In this document: one piece after another, positions 32,505-41,396 of the stretch | How positions within the stretch are numbered: the first letter of the stretch is position 1 | Layout of the letters: each line of letters starts with the position of its first letter | DNA from: Ornithobacterium rhinotracheale DSM 15997 | GTDB taxonomy: Bacteria; Bacteroidota; Bacteroidia; Flavobacteriales; Weeksellaceae | Direction of reading: 5' to 3' | Length of the DNA stretch: 64,000 nucleotides | Assembly (NCBI RefSeq): GCF_000265465.1 | Contig: NC_018016.1 | Coordinates: forward strand, 1,850,001-1,914,000 | The notes under the pieces: generated by a model | The model's database searches: none | The model's input: the letters and a program-made list of their open reading frames with translations, nothing else | What the model was told of the DNA's origin: nothing | Translations under genes and position numbers: made by a program

Positions 32505-34040
32505 ATGGATTCAAAAGTAATTTTAATGATTTTAGATGGTTGGGGACAAACTCAGAACGCTGAGGTTTCAGCCATCGCTCAAGCCAAAACCCCATTCATA
32601 GATTCATGTTATGAGAAATACCCACATGCAGAGCTTAATACATCTGGTATGGCAGTAGGTTTGCCAGAGGGGCAAATGGGTAACTCAGAAGTAGGGCACA
32701 TGAACATCGGGGCAGGACGCGTAGTGTACCAAAACTTAGCTAAAATCAATTTAGCCATCGAGCAAGGTACATTGGCAGAGCAACCAGAACTTAAAAAGGC
32801 ATTTCAATTTGCTAAAGATAACAACAGAGATTTACATTTTATTGGATTAGTTTCAGACGGTGGGGTACACTCACATATCAATCACTTAAAAGGATTGTTG
32901 AAAGCTACCAAAGATTTCGGAATCACAGACAATGTGTACATTCACGCTTTTACAGACGGTAGAGATTGTGACCCAAAAAGTGGTAAAAAATTCATCGCGG
33001 AAACCATCGAGAGCGCAAATGAAAATGTTGGTAAATTAGCGTCTATCGTAGGTCGTTATTACGCAATGGATAGAGATAAAAGATGGGGTAGAGTAAAATT
33101 GGCTTATGATGTTATGGTAAACGGAGTGGGCGAAAAAACTACCGATCCAGTAGCCGCTATCCAAGCGTCTTATGACGAAGGAGTAACAGATGAGTTCATA
33201 AAACCAATCGTTTGCACAGACGACAGCGGAAATCCAATCGCTAAAATCAAAGACGGCGATGTTGTGGTATTCTTCAACTTCCGTACAGATCGCCCAAGAC
33301 AAATCACCGAGGCACTTTGCATTCAAGATTTCCCAGAAGAAAACATGAGAGCATTGGATCTTTACTATGTAACCATGACTTGCTATGATGAAACATTCAA
33401 GAAAATCCATGTTATTTACAACGAAGATTTATTGCAAAACACCATGGGAGAAGTCCTAGAAAGTGCGGGAAAAAAACAAATCAGAATCGCAGAAACAGAA
33501 AAATATCCGCATGTTACATTCTTCTTCTCAGGAGGTAGAGAAGAGCCTTTCAAAGGCGAAAGCAGAATCCTTTGTAATTCGCCAAAAGATGTGACTACCT
33601 ATGATTTAAAACCAGAAATGGCGGCAAATTGCATCAAAGATAGCATTATCCCAGAATTGCAAAAACAAGAAGCAGATTTCATTTGTTTAAACTTTGCAAA
33701 CGCAGACATGGTAGGGCATACAGGAGTTTTTGAAGCAGCCGTAAAAGCTTGCGAAACCGTAGATTCATGTGCGGAGGCAGTAACCAAAGCAGCATTAGAA
33801 AACGGATATAGCGTTGCCATCATCGCAGACCACGGAAACTCAGATATCATGATTAATCCAGACGGAACGCCAAACACTCAACACACCACCAATCCAGTGC
33901 CTTTCTTCTTCATCACTCCAAACAATGATGCAAAAGTAAAAGACGGAAAATTAGGTGATTTAGCACCAAGTTTCTTGAAATGGATCGGAGTAGAGGTGCC
34001 AAAAGAAATGACTGGAGATATAATCATCGAGCGTGTATGA
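32505..34040 (+). CDS. gpmI: 2,3-bisphosphoglycerate-independent phosphoglycerate mutase
   Basis: Glycolytic enzyme that interconverts 3- and 2-phosphoglycerate through a phosphoserine intermediate, using Mn2+ (EC 5.4.2.12). 511 residues, the normal length. Metal and catalytic motifs: ILDGWG (Asp11), the phospho-Ser in GNSEVGHMNIGAGR (Ser61), FTDGRD, FNFRTDRPRQ, NFANADMVGHTG and IADHGNSD. The last bases overlap the start of the HAD gene (ATGA), so the two are translationally coupled. Housekeeping function. Confidence 0.98.
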   Translation: MDSKVILMILDGWGQTQNAEVSAIAQAKTPFIDSCYEKYPHAELNTSGMAVGLPEGQMGNSEVGHMNIGAGRVVYQNLAKINLAIEQGTLAEQPELKKAFQFAKDNNRDLHFIGLVSDGGVHSHINHLKGLLKATKDFGITDNVYIHAFTDGRDCDPKSGKKFIAETIESANENVGKLASIVGRYYAMDRDKRWGRVKLAYDVMVNGVGEKTTDPVAAIQASYDEGVTDEFIKPIVCTDDSGNPIAKIKDGDVVVFFNFRTDRPRQITEALCIQDFPEENMRALDLYYVTMTCYDETFKKIHVIYNEDLLQNTMGEVLESAGKKQIRIAETEKYPHVTFFFSGGREEPFKGESRILCNSPKDVTTYDLKPEMAANCIKDSIIPELQKQEADFICLNFANADMVGHTGVFEAAVKACETVDSCAEAVTKAALENGYSVAIIADHGNSDIMINPDGTPNTQHTTNPVPFFFITPNNDAKVKDGKLGDLAPSFLKWIGVEVPKEMTGDIIIERV

Positions 34041-34456
34041 TCAAAAGTAAATTAATCGCCATAGATTTCGACGGAACCATCGTAGACGATGCCTATCCAG
34101 CAGTAGGGCGTGCCAAGTTCTTTGCATTCGAAACATTGAAGAAACTGCAAGCAGATGGTCATCGTTTAATCCTTTGGACATATCGTCACGGCAAAGAATT
34201 GGAAGACGCTGTAAATTTCTGTAGAGAAAACGGCGTTGAGTTTTATGCCGTAAACAATAGTTTTGAGGGCGAGAACTTTAACCCAGAAAAAGCCAGCAGA
34301 AAACTGAATGCCGATATTTTTATCGATGATAGAAACCTTGGCGGATTTCCTGGTTGGGGCGAAGTCTATAAGATTATCAACGAGAGAATTCAATTCAATA
34401 TCGAGGAACACGGAGAGCATAAGTCTAAAAAGAAAAAAGGCTGGTTCGGTTTCTAA
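34037..34456 (+). CDS. HAD-superfamily small phosphatase-like protein
   Basis: 139 residues from the ATG at 34037, which overlaps the gpmI stop by four bases (ATGA). An earlier in-frame ATG (33980) would lie inside gpmI and is not used. HAD motif I is IAIDFDGTIVDD (Asp10 nucleophile, Asp12), motif II is LILWTYR, and the acidic motif IV is ADIFIDDRNLGG. It is short, has no cap domain, and has a Lys-rich tail (HKSKKKKGWFGF). Such proteins usually remove phosphate from small molecules; the substrate is unknown. Coupling to gpmI hints at a clean-up role for a glycolytic by-product, which is only inference. Confidence 0.85.
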   Translation: MIKSKLIAIDFDGTIVDDAYPAVGRAKFFAFETLKKLQADGHRLILWTYRHGKELEDAVNFCRENGVEFYAVNNSFEGENFNPEKASRKLNADIFIDDRNLGGFPGWGEVYKIINERIQFNIEEHGEHKSKKKKGWFGF

Positions 34457-34498
34457 AATTGAATGAAATAATCCCATAAATCATTTAGATTTATAGCT

Positions 34499-34540
34499 AA
34501 AACGAGTATCTTTGTACATCAAAAGGTACTCGTTTTTTTG
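34499..34540 (+). terminator. Terminator of gpmI-HAD with a promoter-like box in its loop
   Basis: A 12-bp stem (34499-34510 with 34525-34536, one G-T pair) ending in T7. The motif TATCTTTG (34507-34514) fits the -7 consensus, spans the top of the 5' arm and the loop, and could start the map transcript inside the hairpin. The hairpin at 49052-49093 has the same design. Confidence 0.75.
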
Positions 34541-34566
34541 TGCCTGAATTTAAAAATATAGTAAAA

Positions 34567-35373
34567 ATGATTTTTTTAAAGACTGCAGAAGAATTAGAGC
34601 TGATGTATCAAAGTGCTCAATTAGTTTCTAAAACCTTAGGCGAAATAGCCAAAATTATAAAACCAGGAGTTACAACACAACAAATCAATGATTTGGGCGA
34701 TGAATTTATAAGAGATAATGGCGGGTATCCTGCCTTTTTAGGAATGTATGATTTCCCAAAATCACTTTGTATCTCGCCCAATGAGCAAGTCGTGCACGGG
34801 ATTCCAAACGATGAGCCATTGCAAGAAGGCGATATAGTGTCGGTAGATTGCGGTGTGTACATGAACGATTTTTATGGAGACCACGCTTATACCTTTGCTG
34901 TGGGCGAGGTAGATGCCGAAACTGAAAAGCTTTTAAAAATCACCAAAGAAAGTTTGTATGAAGGAATCCGAGCATGCCGAAAAGGAAATCGCATTGGCGA
35001 CATAGGGCATGCCATTCAGCATTATTGCGAACGCGAGGGCTATGGTGTAGTGCGTGAGCTAGTGGGGCATGGATTGGGTAGAAAAATGCACGAAGATCCG
35101 CAGGTGCCTAATTACGGACGCCGTGGCTCTGGAAAAGCCATCAAAGATGGACTGGTTTTAGCCATTGAGCCAATGATAAATATGGGGACAAAACGCGTGA
35201 AATTCCACAAAGATGGCTGGACAGTTACCACGAGAGATAATCAATATTCAGCACATTTTGAGCACGATGTTGCCGTAGTAAATGGCGAGCCTAAGTTGCT
35301 TTCGACTTTCCAGTATATTTACGACGCACTCGGCATAGAATCCGACGAGGAAAAAGAATTTTTGTTTAAATAA
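34567..35373 (+). CDS. map: Methionine aminopeptidase type I
   Basis: Removes the initiator Met from new proteins in the cytoplasm (EC 3.4.11.18). I use the ATG at 34567 (268 residues); a GTG at 34540 is too close to the terminator. The pita-bread fold metal ligands are visible: Asp in SVDCGVYM, Asp in GDHAYTF, His in GHGLGRKMHEDP, Glu in LAIEPM and Glu in AHFEHDVAV, plus the substrate His in VVHGIP. There is no N-terminal zinc-finger extension, so this is the simple bacterial type. Single housekeeping unit. Confidence 0.96.
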   Translation: MIFLKTAEELELMYQSAQLVSKTLGEIAKIIKPGVTTQQINDLGDEFIRDNGGYPAFLGMYDFPKSLCISPNEQVVHGIPNDEPLQEGDIVSVDCGVYMNDFYGDHAYTFAVGEVDAETEKLLKITKESLYEGIRACRKGNRIGDIGHAIQHYCEREGYGVVRELVGHGLGRKMHEDPQVPNYGRRGSGKAIKDGLVLAIEPMINMGTKRVKFHKDGWTVTTRDNQYSAHFEHDVAVVNGEPKLLSTFQYIYDALGIESDEEKEFLFK

Positions 35374-35468
35374 TAAAAGCAAAAAAATATAAAATATTAA
35401 GTATTTTCTTCAATTAAGTGTTTTTGGTATACTTATTGATTTGAGCATGCGAATTAAAAAAATAATAT

Positions 35469-36608
35469 ATGAAGAAAATACTTTTAGCAATTAGCTTTTC
35501 GTCTTTTGTTTTAAGCTGTAGCAGTGATGATTACACTCCAGCCACACCTAAAGAAACAGAAAAGCCTAAGGAAGAGGCTGTGGTTCCAAATAAGCCAGAT
35601 GAACCAAAGGCTGATGATGGAAACGAAAATCCAGAAAACACTGGAGATGAAGAGAATGGAGATAATACAAACTCCGTTGTCGGGAAGCCTGATGATTTCC
35701 ACATGGGGAATCGCTCTTATGCTAGCTGGAAAGAAGATGTGGATTATATCGGAGGTTTTGATATTGAAACTCTTTTAAGTGGGGCTGATAATCAAAAATA
35801 TGATGCGGCTTATTTTAGCCAATTTATCAAGATATTCTCATCTAGTCCAAACGGAAACAATTTCTACACTTTTCAGGCAGAAGACTTTAAAGATGTTGAG
35901 ATTAAAGACTTAAAGTTTGATATTGGTAGAAATGTAATTACATTTAAAACTAGCTACAAAGGCGTAAAAAGTGAAATTACATCTTCTTTAAAATTTGATT
36001 TGGCTAATTTTTATGATCGAAAAATCAAAATAAACGAAGATTTCGTTGCATCTCACTACATGAGAGGGATTTATGAGGAGCTTGGAGGTTTTATCGGGAA
36101 TTTATTAAACTACGACGATGAGAAATACAATCTAGAGTTAGCGGGGTCAAAAAACAAAGATGAATCCAATAACTCTTTAGGTTTTAGCATTCGCGTAACA
36201 GATAAAAAAGATAAGTATATAACAACGGTTTATAAAAACATCTCAGGATTTAGGCCTCTTTCTAGTCTGCAGGAGGAGCTTTCCATTGCTCCTACTTACG
36301 AATTGCGAGAGAAAATCAAGGAGAAAATAGATAGAAATAAAAGAAACATTAGCCTATTGGAGCTATTAAAACCATCGGTAAACGAATGGATGAAGTCTGC
36401 CGATTTCTACTTTAATAACACTGATTTGGAATGGAGAGGAGATCATTATTCAGCTAGAGGGTTTTTAGATTTGTATATAGGTTCGCCTAGATTTGAGCTG
36501 ATTTTAGCAACAAAAGAAGACAATTGGTTGATTTTGAAAGTGAAAGTGGTTCAGATAAATGAAGTGCCTACCGATTTGGTGTATAGCTTAAGAGTTTCAA
36601 TTAACTAA
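35469..36608 (+). CDS. Hypothetical lipoprotein with charged linker
   Basis: A 379-residue lipoprotein with lipobox at Cys17 (VLSCSSDDY; acidic residues just after Cys favour surface display). Residues 20-75 are a Pro/Glu/Lys/Asp/Asn-rich flexible linker. The rest is a mixed alpha/beta domain with no family I recognise (DFKDVEIKDLKFDIGRNVITF, YFNNTDLEWRGDHYSARG, LVYSLRVSIN at the end). Stand-alone gene that ends at a bidirectional terminator shared with the convergent gene at 36698. Confidence 0.7.
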   Translation: MKKILLAISFSSFVLSCSSDDYTPATPKETEKPKEEAVVPNKPDEPKADDGNENPENTGDEENGDNTNSVVGKPDDFHMGNRSYASWKEDVDYIGGFDIETLLSGADNQKYDAAYFSQFIKIFSSSPNGNNFYTFQAEDFKDVEIKDLKFDIGRNVITFKTSYKGVKSEITSSLKFDLANFYDRKIKINEDFVASHYMRGIYEELGGFIGNLLNYDDEKYNLELAGSKNKDESNNSLGFSIRVTDKKDKYITTVYKNISGFRPLSSLQEELSIAPTYELREKIKEKIDRNKRNISLLELLKPSVNEWMKSADFYFNNTDLEWRGDHYSARGFLDLYIGSPRFELILATKEDNWLILKVKVVQINEVPTDLVYSLRVSIN

Positions 36609-36637
36609 TAATTGAAAATTAACTTCAATAAAATAAA

Positions 36638-36671
36638 AAAAAGCAAGGATTTTTATAAATCCTTGCTTTTT
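36638..36671. terminator. Bidirectional terminator
   Basis: A 15-bp perfect stem (36638-36652 with 36657-36671) with A-run and T-run arms, between convergent genes. Confidence 0.9.
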
Positions 36672-36697
36672 CTATTTGGTGATATTAAATTGTTTAA

Positions 36698-37213
36698 TTA
36701 AGCTTCGTGAAAAGATTCTTCTCTCAATTCAATTTTTTTATCAATTAAGCTACATTTTACTTCAAAGCGAATAAGCTCATCGGTCTCCTCGGTGAAATCT
36801 TCCACTTCTCCAGTCCATACAAGGTGCAGTTTTCCACTTTTGCTGGTGCTGAATTTCAATTCATTGTTATTTACTTCAAAATCATCTTCGTTCACACTTA
36901 GATTGGTGTAGAAAACTTCTTCCACTTCGCCCTCTTCGTCTTCCACTTCCACGGTGCTTTCTGGGATTTCGTAGGTTTTCCCAGTGAGTTTCTTTTTATT
37001 TTCCACATCAATTGGGAAATCATCAACGCTAAAAACTACTTTTGGAAATTCGTTTTGTAGAGAATCTTCGGCCAAGTGGTCGAGGCTTTCGGTTGATTCT
37101 ATTTCAAGAACTAGGCAATTCTTTTTTCTTAAATAAACTACCTTGCAAAATGACTTGTCTACTTGGTAAACAAAAGTTTCTTCTGGGTGGAAGAATTTAA
37201 TGGTACCGCTCAT
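36698..37213 (-). CDS. Acidic hypothetical protein
   Basis: A 171-residue strongly acidic cytoplasmic protein without signal peptide or membrane segment. It appears all-beta, with alternating strands such as KVVYLRKKNCLVLEIES and KLHLVWTGEVED, and an Asp/Glu-rich loop (VEVEDEEGEVEEV, residues 87-99). I recognise no family or catalytic motif. Its own terminator and the strong base-composition match with neighbours support it as a real gene. Confidence 0.6.
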   Translation of the reverse strand: MSGTIKFFHPEETFVYQVDKSFCKVVYLRKKNCLVLEIESTESLDHLAEDSLQNEFPKVVFSVDDFPIDVENKKKLTGKTYEIPESTVEVEDEEGEVEEVFYTNLSVNEDDFEVNNNELKFSTSKSGKLHLVWTGEVEDFTEETDELIRFEVKCSLIDKKIELREESFHEA

Positions 37214-37350
37214 GTTGTTTTTCTATAACTTTTTATTGTTTCAAGATGCGAATATATACAAATTGAATAATTATATCAATCTTTCGGAATAAAATGTTAG
37301 TTATTTGTGAATAAAATCAGCAATTTTAGCTGAATTAAAGACTTTTGGAT

Positions 37351-37383
37351 TAAAAAAAAGAGGGAAAAACGAAATTTCCCTCT
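37351..37383 (-). terminator. Terminator of the E2 gene
   Basis: A 9-bp stem (37359-37367 with 37375-37383) followed on the minus strand by T8. Confidence 0.8.
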
Positions 37384-37407
37384 AAGCATTATTTTATTAA
37401 TAATTAA

Positions 37408-38739
37408 TTAAATACCTCGGTCGATGTCAAACGATTCAAGATATTCTGCCACTCGTTTCACAAACATACCGCCCAGAGCTCCGTCTACCACGCGGTGGTC
37501 GTAGGAGTGGGAGAGATACATTTTGTGGCGAATGCCTATGGTATCGCCTTCTGGCGTTTCAATCACGGCAGGTTTCTTTTGGATACTTCCGATTGCCATA
37601 ATCGCCACTTGTGGCTGATTGATGATTGGAGTGCCCATTAAATTACCAAAGCTACCAATGTTTGAAACGGTGTAAGTTCCTCCTTGGATTTCGTCTGGTT
37701 TAAGCTGATTATTTTTAGCTCGGTATCCCAAATCATTGATTTTTTTAGCCAAACCAATTAAATTCAATTGATCAGCATTTTTAATCACAGGAACAATCAA
37801 GTTTCCGTCTGGTCTTGCAGCAGCTATACCGATATTGATATTTGCTTTTTTGATGATTTTGTCGCCATCTACAGAAACATTAATCATCGGAAAATCTTTA
37901 ATAGCTTTCACAATTGCCTCTACGATGATTGGCATAAAGGTGATTTTTTCTCCCTCGCGTTTTTGGAACGCATTTTTCACACGATTTCTCCATTGAACGA
38001 TGCGCGTCATATCTGCCTCTACAAAGGAGGTAACATGCGGAGAAATTTGCTTGCTGTCTAGCATGTGTTGAGCGATGATTTTTCGCATGCGATCCATTTC
38101 GATGATTTCATCGTTTGCACCTAGGCTTATGGCTTTAGGGGCAGGGCTAGGAGTTTGCGTTTGCGGTGCTGAAGCTGCTGGGGCAGGAGCAGAGGAAGTG
38201 TTTGGTTGCTGGTCTTTTTGTTCCAAATAACGAAGCATATCATCTTTGGTCACTCTACCATTTTGCCCAGAACCTTGAATGCTGTTTAACTCTTCGGCAG
38301 AAATTCCTTCTTTGGCAGCGATAGAACGCACAAGTGGAGATAAGAATTTATCGCTTTCGCCCAAATCAATGCTAGCAGGCGTTTTTACTACATTTAAAGC
38401 CTTTTCAGCCTCTTTTGCGGCTTGAGCTATTTCAGGGCTAGGTTCTGGTGTCGGTGCCTCAGATTTGGGCGTATAAGCGGCTGGTTCCTCTTCGTCGCCA
38501 TCGGTAGTGATGATAGCCATTGGCTCGCCCACTTTAGCAACGCTATCTGTAGGGATAATGATTTCTTTTAAAACACCACTTACAGGCGAAGGAACATCAG
38601 AATCCACTTTGTCGGTGGCTACTTCTACAATCGACTCATCTTCTTCGATGCTATCGCCTACATTCTTTAGCCATGCTGTAACGGTGGCTTCCATGATGCC
38701 TTCTCCCATGGATGGAAGTAAAAATTTATATTCTGCCAT
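37408..38739 (-). CDS. 2-oxo-acid dehydrogenase E2 (dihydrolipoamide acyltransferase)
   Basis: Core acyltransferase of a pyruvate or branched-chain 2-oxo-acid dehydrogenase complex. The 443 residues run in order: lipoyl domain (1-78, lipoylated Lys44 in VATDKVDSD), an Ala/Pro-rich hinge, a peripheral-subunit-binding domain (about 130-167, LVRSIAAKEGISAEELN), a second Ala/Pro hinge (about 175-200), and the catalytic domain with DHRVVDGALGG (His415, Asp419). With a single lipoyl domain and VEVATDKVDSDVPSP it looks most like branched-chain-type E2. No E1 or E3 gene is in the window, so it is encoded apart from its partners. Confidence 0.92.
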   Translation of the reverse strand: MAEYKFLLPSMGEGIMEATVTAWLKNVGDSIEEDESIVEVATDKVDSDVPSPVSGVLKEIIIPTDSVAKVGEPMAIITTDGDEEEPAAYTPKSEAPTPEPSPEIAQAAKEAEKALNVVKTPASIDLGESDKFLSPLVRSIAAKEGISAEELNSIQGSGQNGRVTKDDMLRYLEQKDQQPNTSSAPAPAASAPQTQTPSPAPKAISLGANDEIIEMDRMRKIIAQHMLDSKQISPHVTSFVEADMTRIVQWRNRVKNAFQKREGEKITFMPIIVEAIVKAIKDFPMINVSVDGDKIIKKANINIGIAAARPDGNLIVPVIKNADQLNLIGLAKKINDLGYRAKNNQLKPDEIQGGTYTVSNIGSFGNLMGTPIINQPQVAIMAIGSIQKKPAVIETPEGDTIGIRHKMYLSHSYDHRVVDGALGGMFVKRVAEYLESFDIDRGI

Positions 38740-38764
38740 AATTGTGTTTTTGGGTTGGTTTCTA

Positions 38765-38772
38765 CAAATGTA
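38765..38772 (-). promoter_or_regulatory. Candidate -7 box of the E2 gene
   Basis: TACATTTG (minus strand) fits the -7 consensus, 25 bases upstream of the start codon. No clear -33 element. Confidence 0.35.
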
Positions 38773-38860
38773 CTAAATTTTTGTTTAAAAAAATCGCGCG
38801 TTTTGTGATTTAATTTATTTAGAAAAGACTTTTTTGCACTTATTTCAAAATCGTTTAGCC

Positions 38861-38894
38861 AAAAGAAAAGCGAGGTGTTTTTGCTAGCCTCGCT
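38861..38894 (-). terminator. Terminator of the YceI gene
   Basis: A 7-bp stem AGCGAGG/CCTCGCT (38869-38875 with 38888-38894), followed by a T-rich tract on the minus strand. Confidence 0.65.
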
Positions 38895-38924
38895 CTCTCA
38901 AAATTATTTGAATGAAAAAATAGA

Positions 38925-39455
38925 TTAAGCTTCTTTTAAAATTAAATTGATGACAATTTTAACCTCGTTTGCAGTTTTCACAGCATTGTAGAAAGTAGGA
39001 GGAGTTATATTGAAATCAGTCATCAAAAGATCTTTTTCTGCTTGAACGGTGTAGAACCCTTTAGTCTTTTTAATTACAACAGGCAATTCAATGCTGCGGG
39101 TTACATTGTTTATGGTTAAATTGCCTTTTACAACTCCGTTTTTCAATTGGTCTGCAGTAAAAGTGATGTTAGGGTGTTGTGCAGTATTGAGTGCCTTGTA
39201 GGCGTTAGCATCCATTCCTTTACGATTGCTTTGTAAATCCTCGGCTTTCATTACAAATTTAGCATTCTCTATCGCGTTTCCGTTAGCAGTGCCTGAAAAG
39301 TCTCCATGATAAGCGTTCATTTGCCAATCGTGAATAGTGGAAGTTCCGCTTAGCTGAATTTGAACTCTAGAGGTTTTTAAGGCTTGTGCATTTAATAGAA
39401 CGCCAAAAGTTGAAAATAAAATGAAAAAAACGGCTTTTAAGTTTAAATTTTTCAT
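38925..39455 (-). CDS. YceI-family periplasmic lipid-binding protein
   Basis: 176 residues with a signal peptide ending near residue 23 (LLNAQA). The lipocalin-like YceI barrel follows: SGTSTIHDWQM near the start, GNAIENAKFVMKAEDLQ, HPNITFTADQL, VKGNLTINNVTRSIELPV, and LLMTDFNITPPTFYNAV near the end. Members bind long isoprenoid lipids in the periplasm; the ligand here is unknown. Monocistronic, with its own promoter candidate and terminator. Confidence 0.9.
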   Translation of the reverse strand: MKNLNLKAVFFILFSTFGVLLNAQALKTSRVQIQLSGTSTIHDWQMNAYHGDFSGTANGNAIENAKFVMKAEDLQSNRKGMDANAYKALNTAQHPNITFTADQLKNGVVKGNLTINNVTRSIELPVVIKKTKGFYTVQAEKDLLMTDFNITPPTFYNAVKTANEVKIVINLILKEA

Positions 39456-39500
39456 GACATTAAAATTTTAGTTATTTTGTATTTTTTTTATTTTGATACT

Positions 39501-39533
39501 CAAATTTACGATTAAAATTATTAAATCTTCAAA
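39501..39533 (-). promoter_or_regulatory. Candidate promoter of the YceI gene
   Basis: On the minus strand, TTTG (39530-39533), a 21-base spacer and TAAATTTG (39501-39508). The rest of the gene-free stretch 39456-39824 is AT-rich. It holds the porV terminator at 39752-39783 and I see nothing else in it. Confidence 0.45.
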
Positions 39534-39751
39534 TTTTTGATCGGAAAATTATCTGATTTTTATTAGTTTTTATTTTCAGACATTTCGCTACGCTGAATAA
39601 GTTTTGTTAAAAAATAGATTTGCTCAGAAAATCTACTTAGAAAAATGCATTTTCATAGGTTTTTAGACTAAAAAAATGATTATTTCTAATTTATTTCCTT
39701 TTTTTGTTTTATTTAGAGCCTTAAATTACATTAAAAAATTTAAATAAACAA

Positions 39752-39783
39752 AAAAAACGCAAGCTCAATTTTGAACTTGCGTT
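39752..39783 (-). terminator. Terminator of porV
   Basis: A 13-bp stem with one mismatch (39756-39768 with 39771-39783), followed on the minus strand by T-rich sequence. Confidence 0.8.
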
Positions 39784-39824
39784 AAATTATTTTTTAAAAG
39801 TCCTTTAAATAAAGGGAATGCTTA

Positions 39825-40988
39825 TTAATTGTTGTTAAATGCTTCTCCTCCAAAATCCCAAGTCAATCCAAATCTTAAAGTGTTTTGTAGAGCATTATTT
39901 ACACTATTGGTAGGGATTAAGTAAGATAAATCCAATCCAAATGAGTTGAATTTAAACCCAGCCCCTAGAGTTGCATATTGTCTAGCTCCTTTTTCTACAC
40001 TTTCGTGGAAATAACCAGTTCTGAAGGCAAAGGCGTTGTTGTAAACATACTCAGCACTCAGTGCCCAAGTGATTTCTTTTAATTCTTCAGAGAATCCATC
40101 TGGCGCGTCGTTAAGCGAGCCGAAGATACCTGAAACAACTCCTTTGTTAGGTACTTTATAATATGGATTCCCTTGCCCTTTGACTAATTCGCTAGGTGTT
40201 GGCACCAAAAGTTTATTAAACTCAGCTCCCACAGTGATTTTATTTACATCATCAAGCAAGAAATCGTAAGTGGTACCTAGTCTCAAATTAGTAGGCAAAA
40301 AGCTTTCTAGCTCGTCAGAATCAGAATAATCTAATTTAGGACCAATGTTGCTAATGTTGAAACCAGCTCTTAATTTACCATTGATATTGCCAATAGTCAT
40401 TAAACCTGACTGATAAAATCCTGCGACATCCACAGCAAAAGAGTTAGCTGCTTTAGTAGTAGCATTTTGGTCATTGTTATTTAAATCCGAACGGATATAG
40501 CGACCTGCCACAGCCATACCATAATTGTCAGTCAATCGTAGACCATAAGATACATCAAGAGAGAATTCATTTGGTTTTGCTGTACCTAAGCTTACAATGT
40601 TGTCTGAGCCCGCAACAATACCATTTAATTTTACTTCACCTATATTAAAGTAATAAATACTCACCCCGAGGGCACTTCTTTCTTCCTCACCTAAATAGGT
40701 ATGAAAAGTCCCGTTTAGTAAGAAAACATCATCAGTGATTTTGCCCAAGTATGGCGTGTATGAAACACCCACTCCAGAATGACTTTCGCTGAAAACATAT
40801 TTTGCAGGGTTCCAGTACTGCGAAAAGGCATCAGCCGAGGTAGCAACCCCCATGTCTCCAAGTCCGCCCGCACGCGCGTCTGGAGAAATTCTTAAAAAAG
40901 GAGCCCCCGTGAGCACTGGGCGATAGCTTTGTGCATTTGAATTTAAAGCTAAAAACGCTGTTAAACCTAAGACTAGTAATTTTTTCAT
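39825..40988 (-). CDS. porV: Type IX secretion outer-membrane protein PorV
   Basis: Outer-membrane beta-barrel (FadL-like) shuttle of the type IX secretion system, which carries cargo from the Sov/SprA translocon to the PorU attachment complex. 387 residues with signal peptide (ALNSNAQS). The family start FLRISPDARAGGLGDMGVATSADAFSQYWNPAKY is diagnostic of PorV/LptO. Strands such as NITVGAEFNKLLVPTP and a C-terminal aromatic-rich strand follow. It is divergent from gldJ and has the best promoter match in the window. The type B cargo at 27497-31873 probably depends on this system. Confidence 0.93.
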   Translation of the reverse strand: MKKLLVLGLTAFLALNSNAQSYRPVLTGAPFLRISPDARAGGLGDMGVATSADAFSQYWNPAKYVFSESHSGVGVSYTPYLGKITDDVFLLNGTFHTYLGEEERSALGVSIYYFNIGEVKLNGIVAGSDNIVSLGTAKPNEFSLDVSYGLRLTDNYGMAVAGRYIRSDLNNNDQNATTKAANSFAVDVAGFYQSGLMTIGNINGKLRAGFNISNIGPKLDYSDSDELESFLPTNLRLGTTYDFLLDDVNKITVGAEFNKLLVPTPSELVKGQGNPYYKVPNKGVVSGIFGSLNDAPDGFSEELKEITWALSAEYVYNNAFAFRTGYFHESVEKGARQYATLGAGFKFNSFGLDLSYLIPTNSVNNALQNTLRFGLTWDFGGEAFNNN

Positions 40989-41063
40989 TATCTTAAATTG
41001 TTGTTTACTAAATATTTATTTGAAAGGACATTGTAGAGATACCCTTTCAAAAGATTTATGGCA

Positions 41064-41094
41064 CAAATATACCATATTTAGTTATAATGCCAAA
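41064..41094 (-). promoter_or_regulatory. Promoter of porV
   Basis: On the minus strand, TTTG (41091-41094), a 19-base spacer and TATATTTG (41064-41071): full match to the Bacteroidota consensus, about 75 bases upstream of the start. Confidence 0.55.
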
Positions 41095-41256
41095 CATTTA
41101 AAAATCATCTTATGATAAATGGTATGTATAGAAATCGTTAAAACTGCGCATTCAACCCATAGTTCTTGGAAAGGGAATAAAACAATGGAATAAAAATAAT
41201 TTCGCCAAAGTTTATAAATTATATTTTAGCTTAATACATAAATTAATTAAAATACA

Positions 41257-41264
41257 TATCTTTG
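41257..41264 (+). promoter_or_regulatory. Candidate -7 box of gldJ
   Basis: TATCTTTG fits the -7 consensus and would give a ~125-base leader. No clear -33. The gene-free stretch 40989-41396 otherwise holds only the divergent porV promoter. Confidence 0.35.
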
Positions 41265-41396
41265 CGGGGAATTTATGACCTTGAGCAAAGTAGCGTATTG
41301 AATAAAAAGCTTAAATAAAAATTGCAATATTCAAACTAAATTTTTTTCTTTGCAAGGTTATATTATTGAGTGAAATTAGTAATTAAAATTATACGA

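Noticed and set aside
33980-34036. Earlier start for the HAD protein inside gpmI
   Set aside because: The ATG at 34037 overlaps the gpmI stop in the usual ATGA manner and begins right before the conserved first strand.
34540-34566. GTG start for map
   Set aside because: It lies in the T-run of a terminator; the ATG at 34567 matches the family's normal N terminus.
41370-41396. GTG start for gldJ
   Set aside because: The ATG at 41397 gives a proper signal sequence and lipobox; the extra residues only lengthen it.
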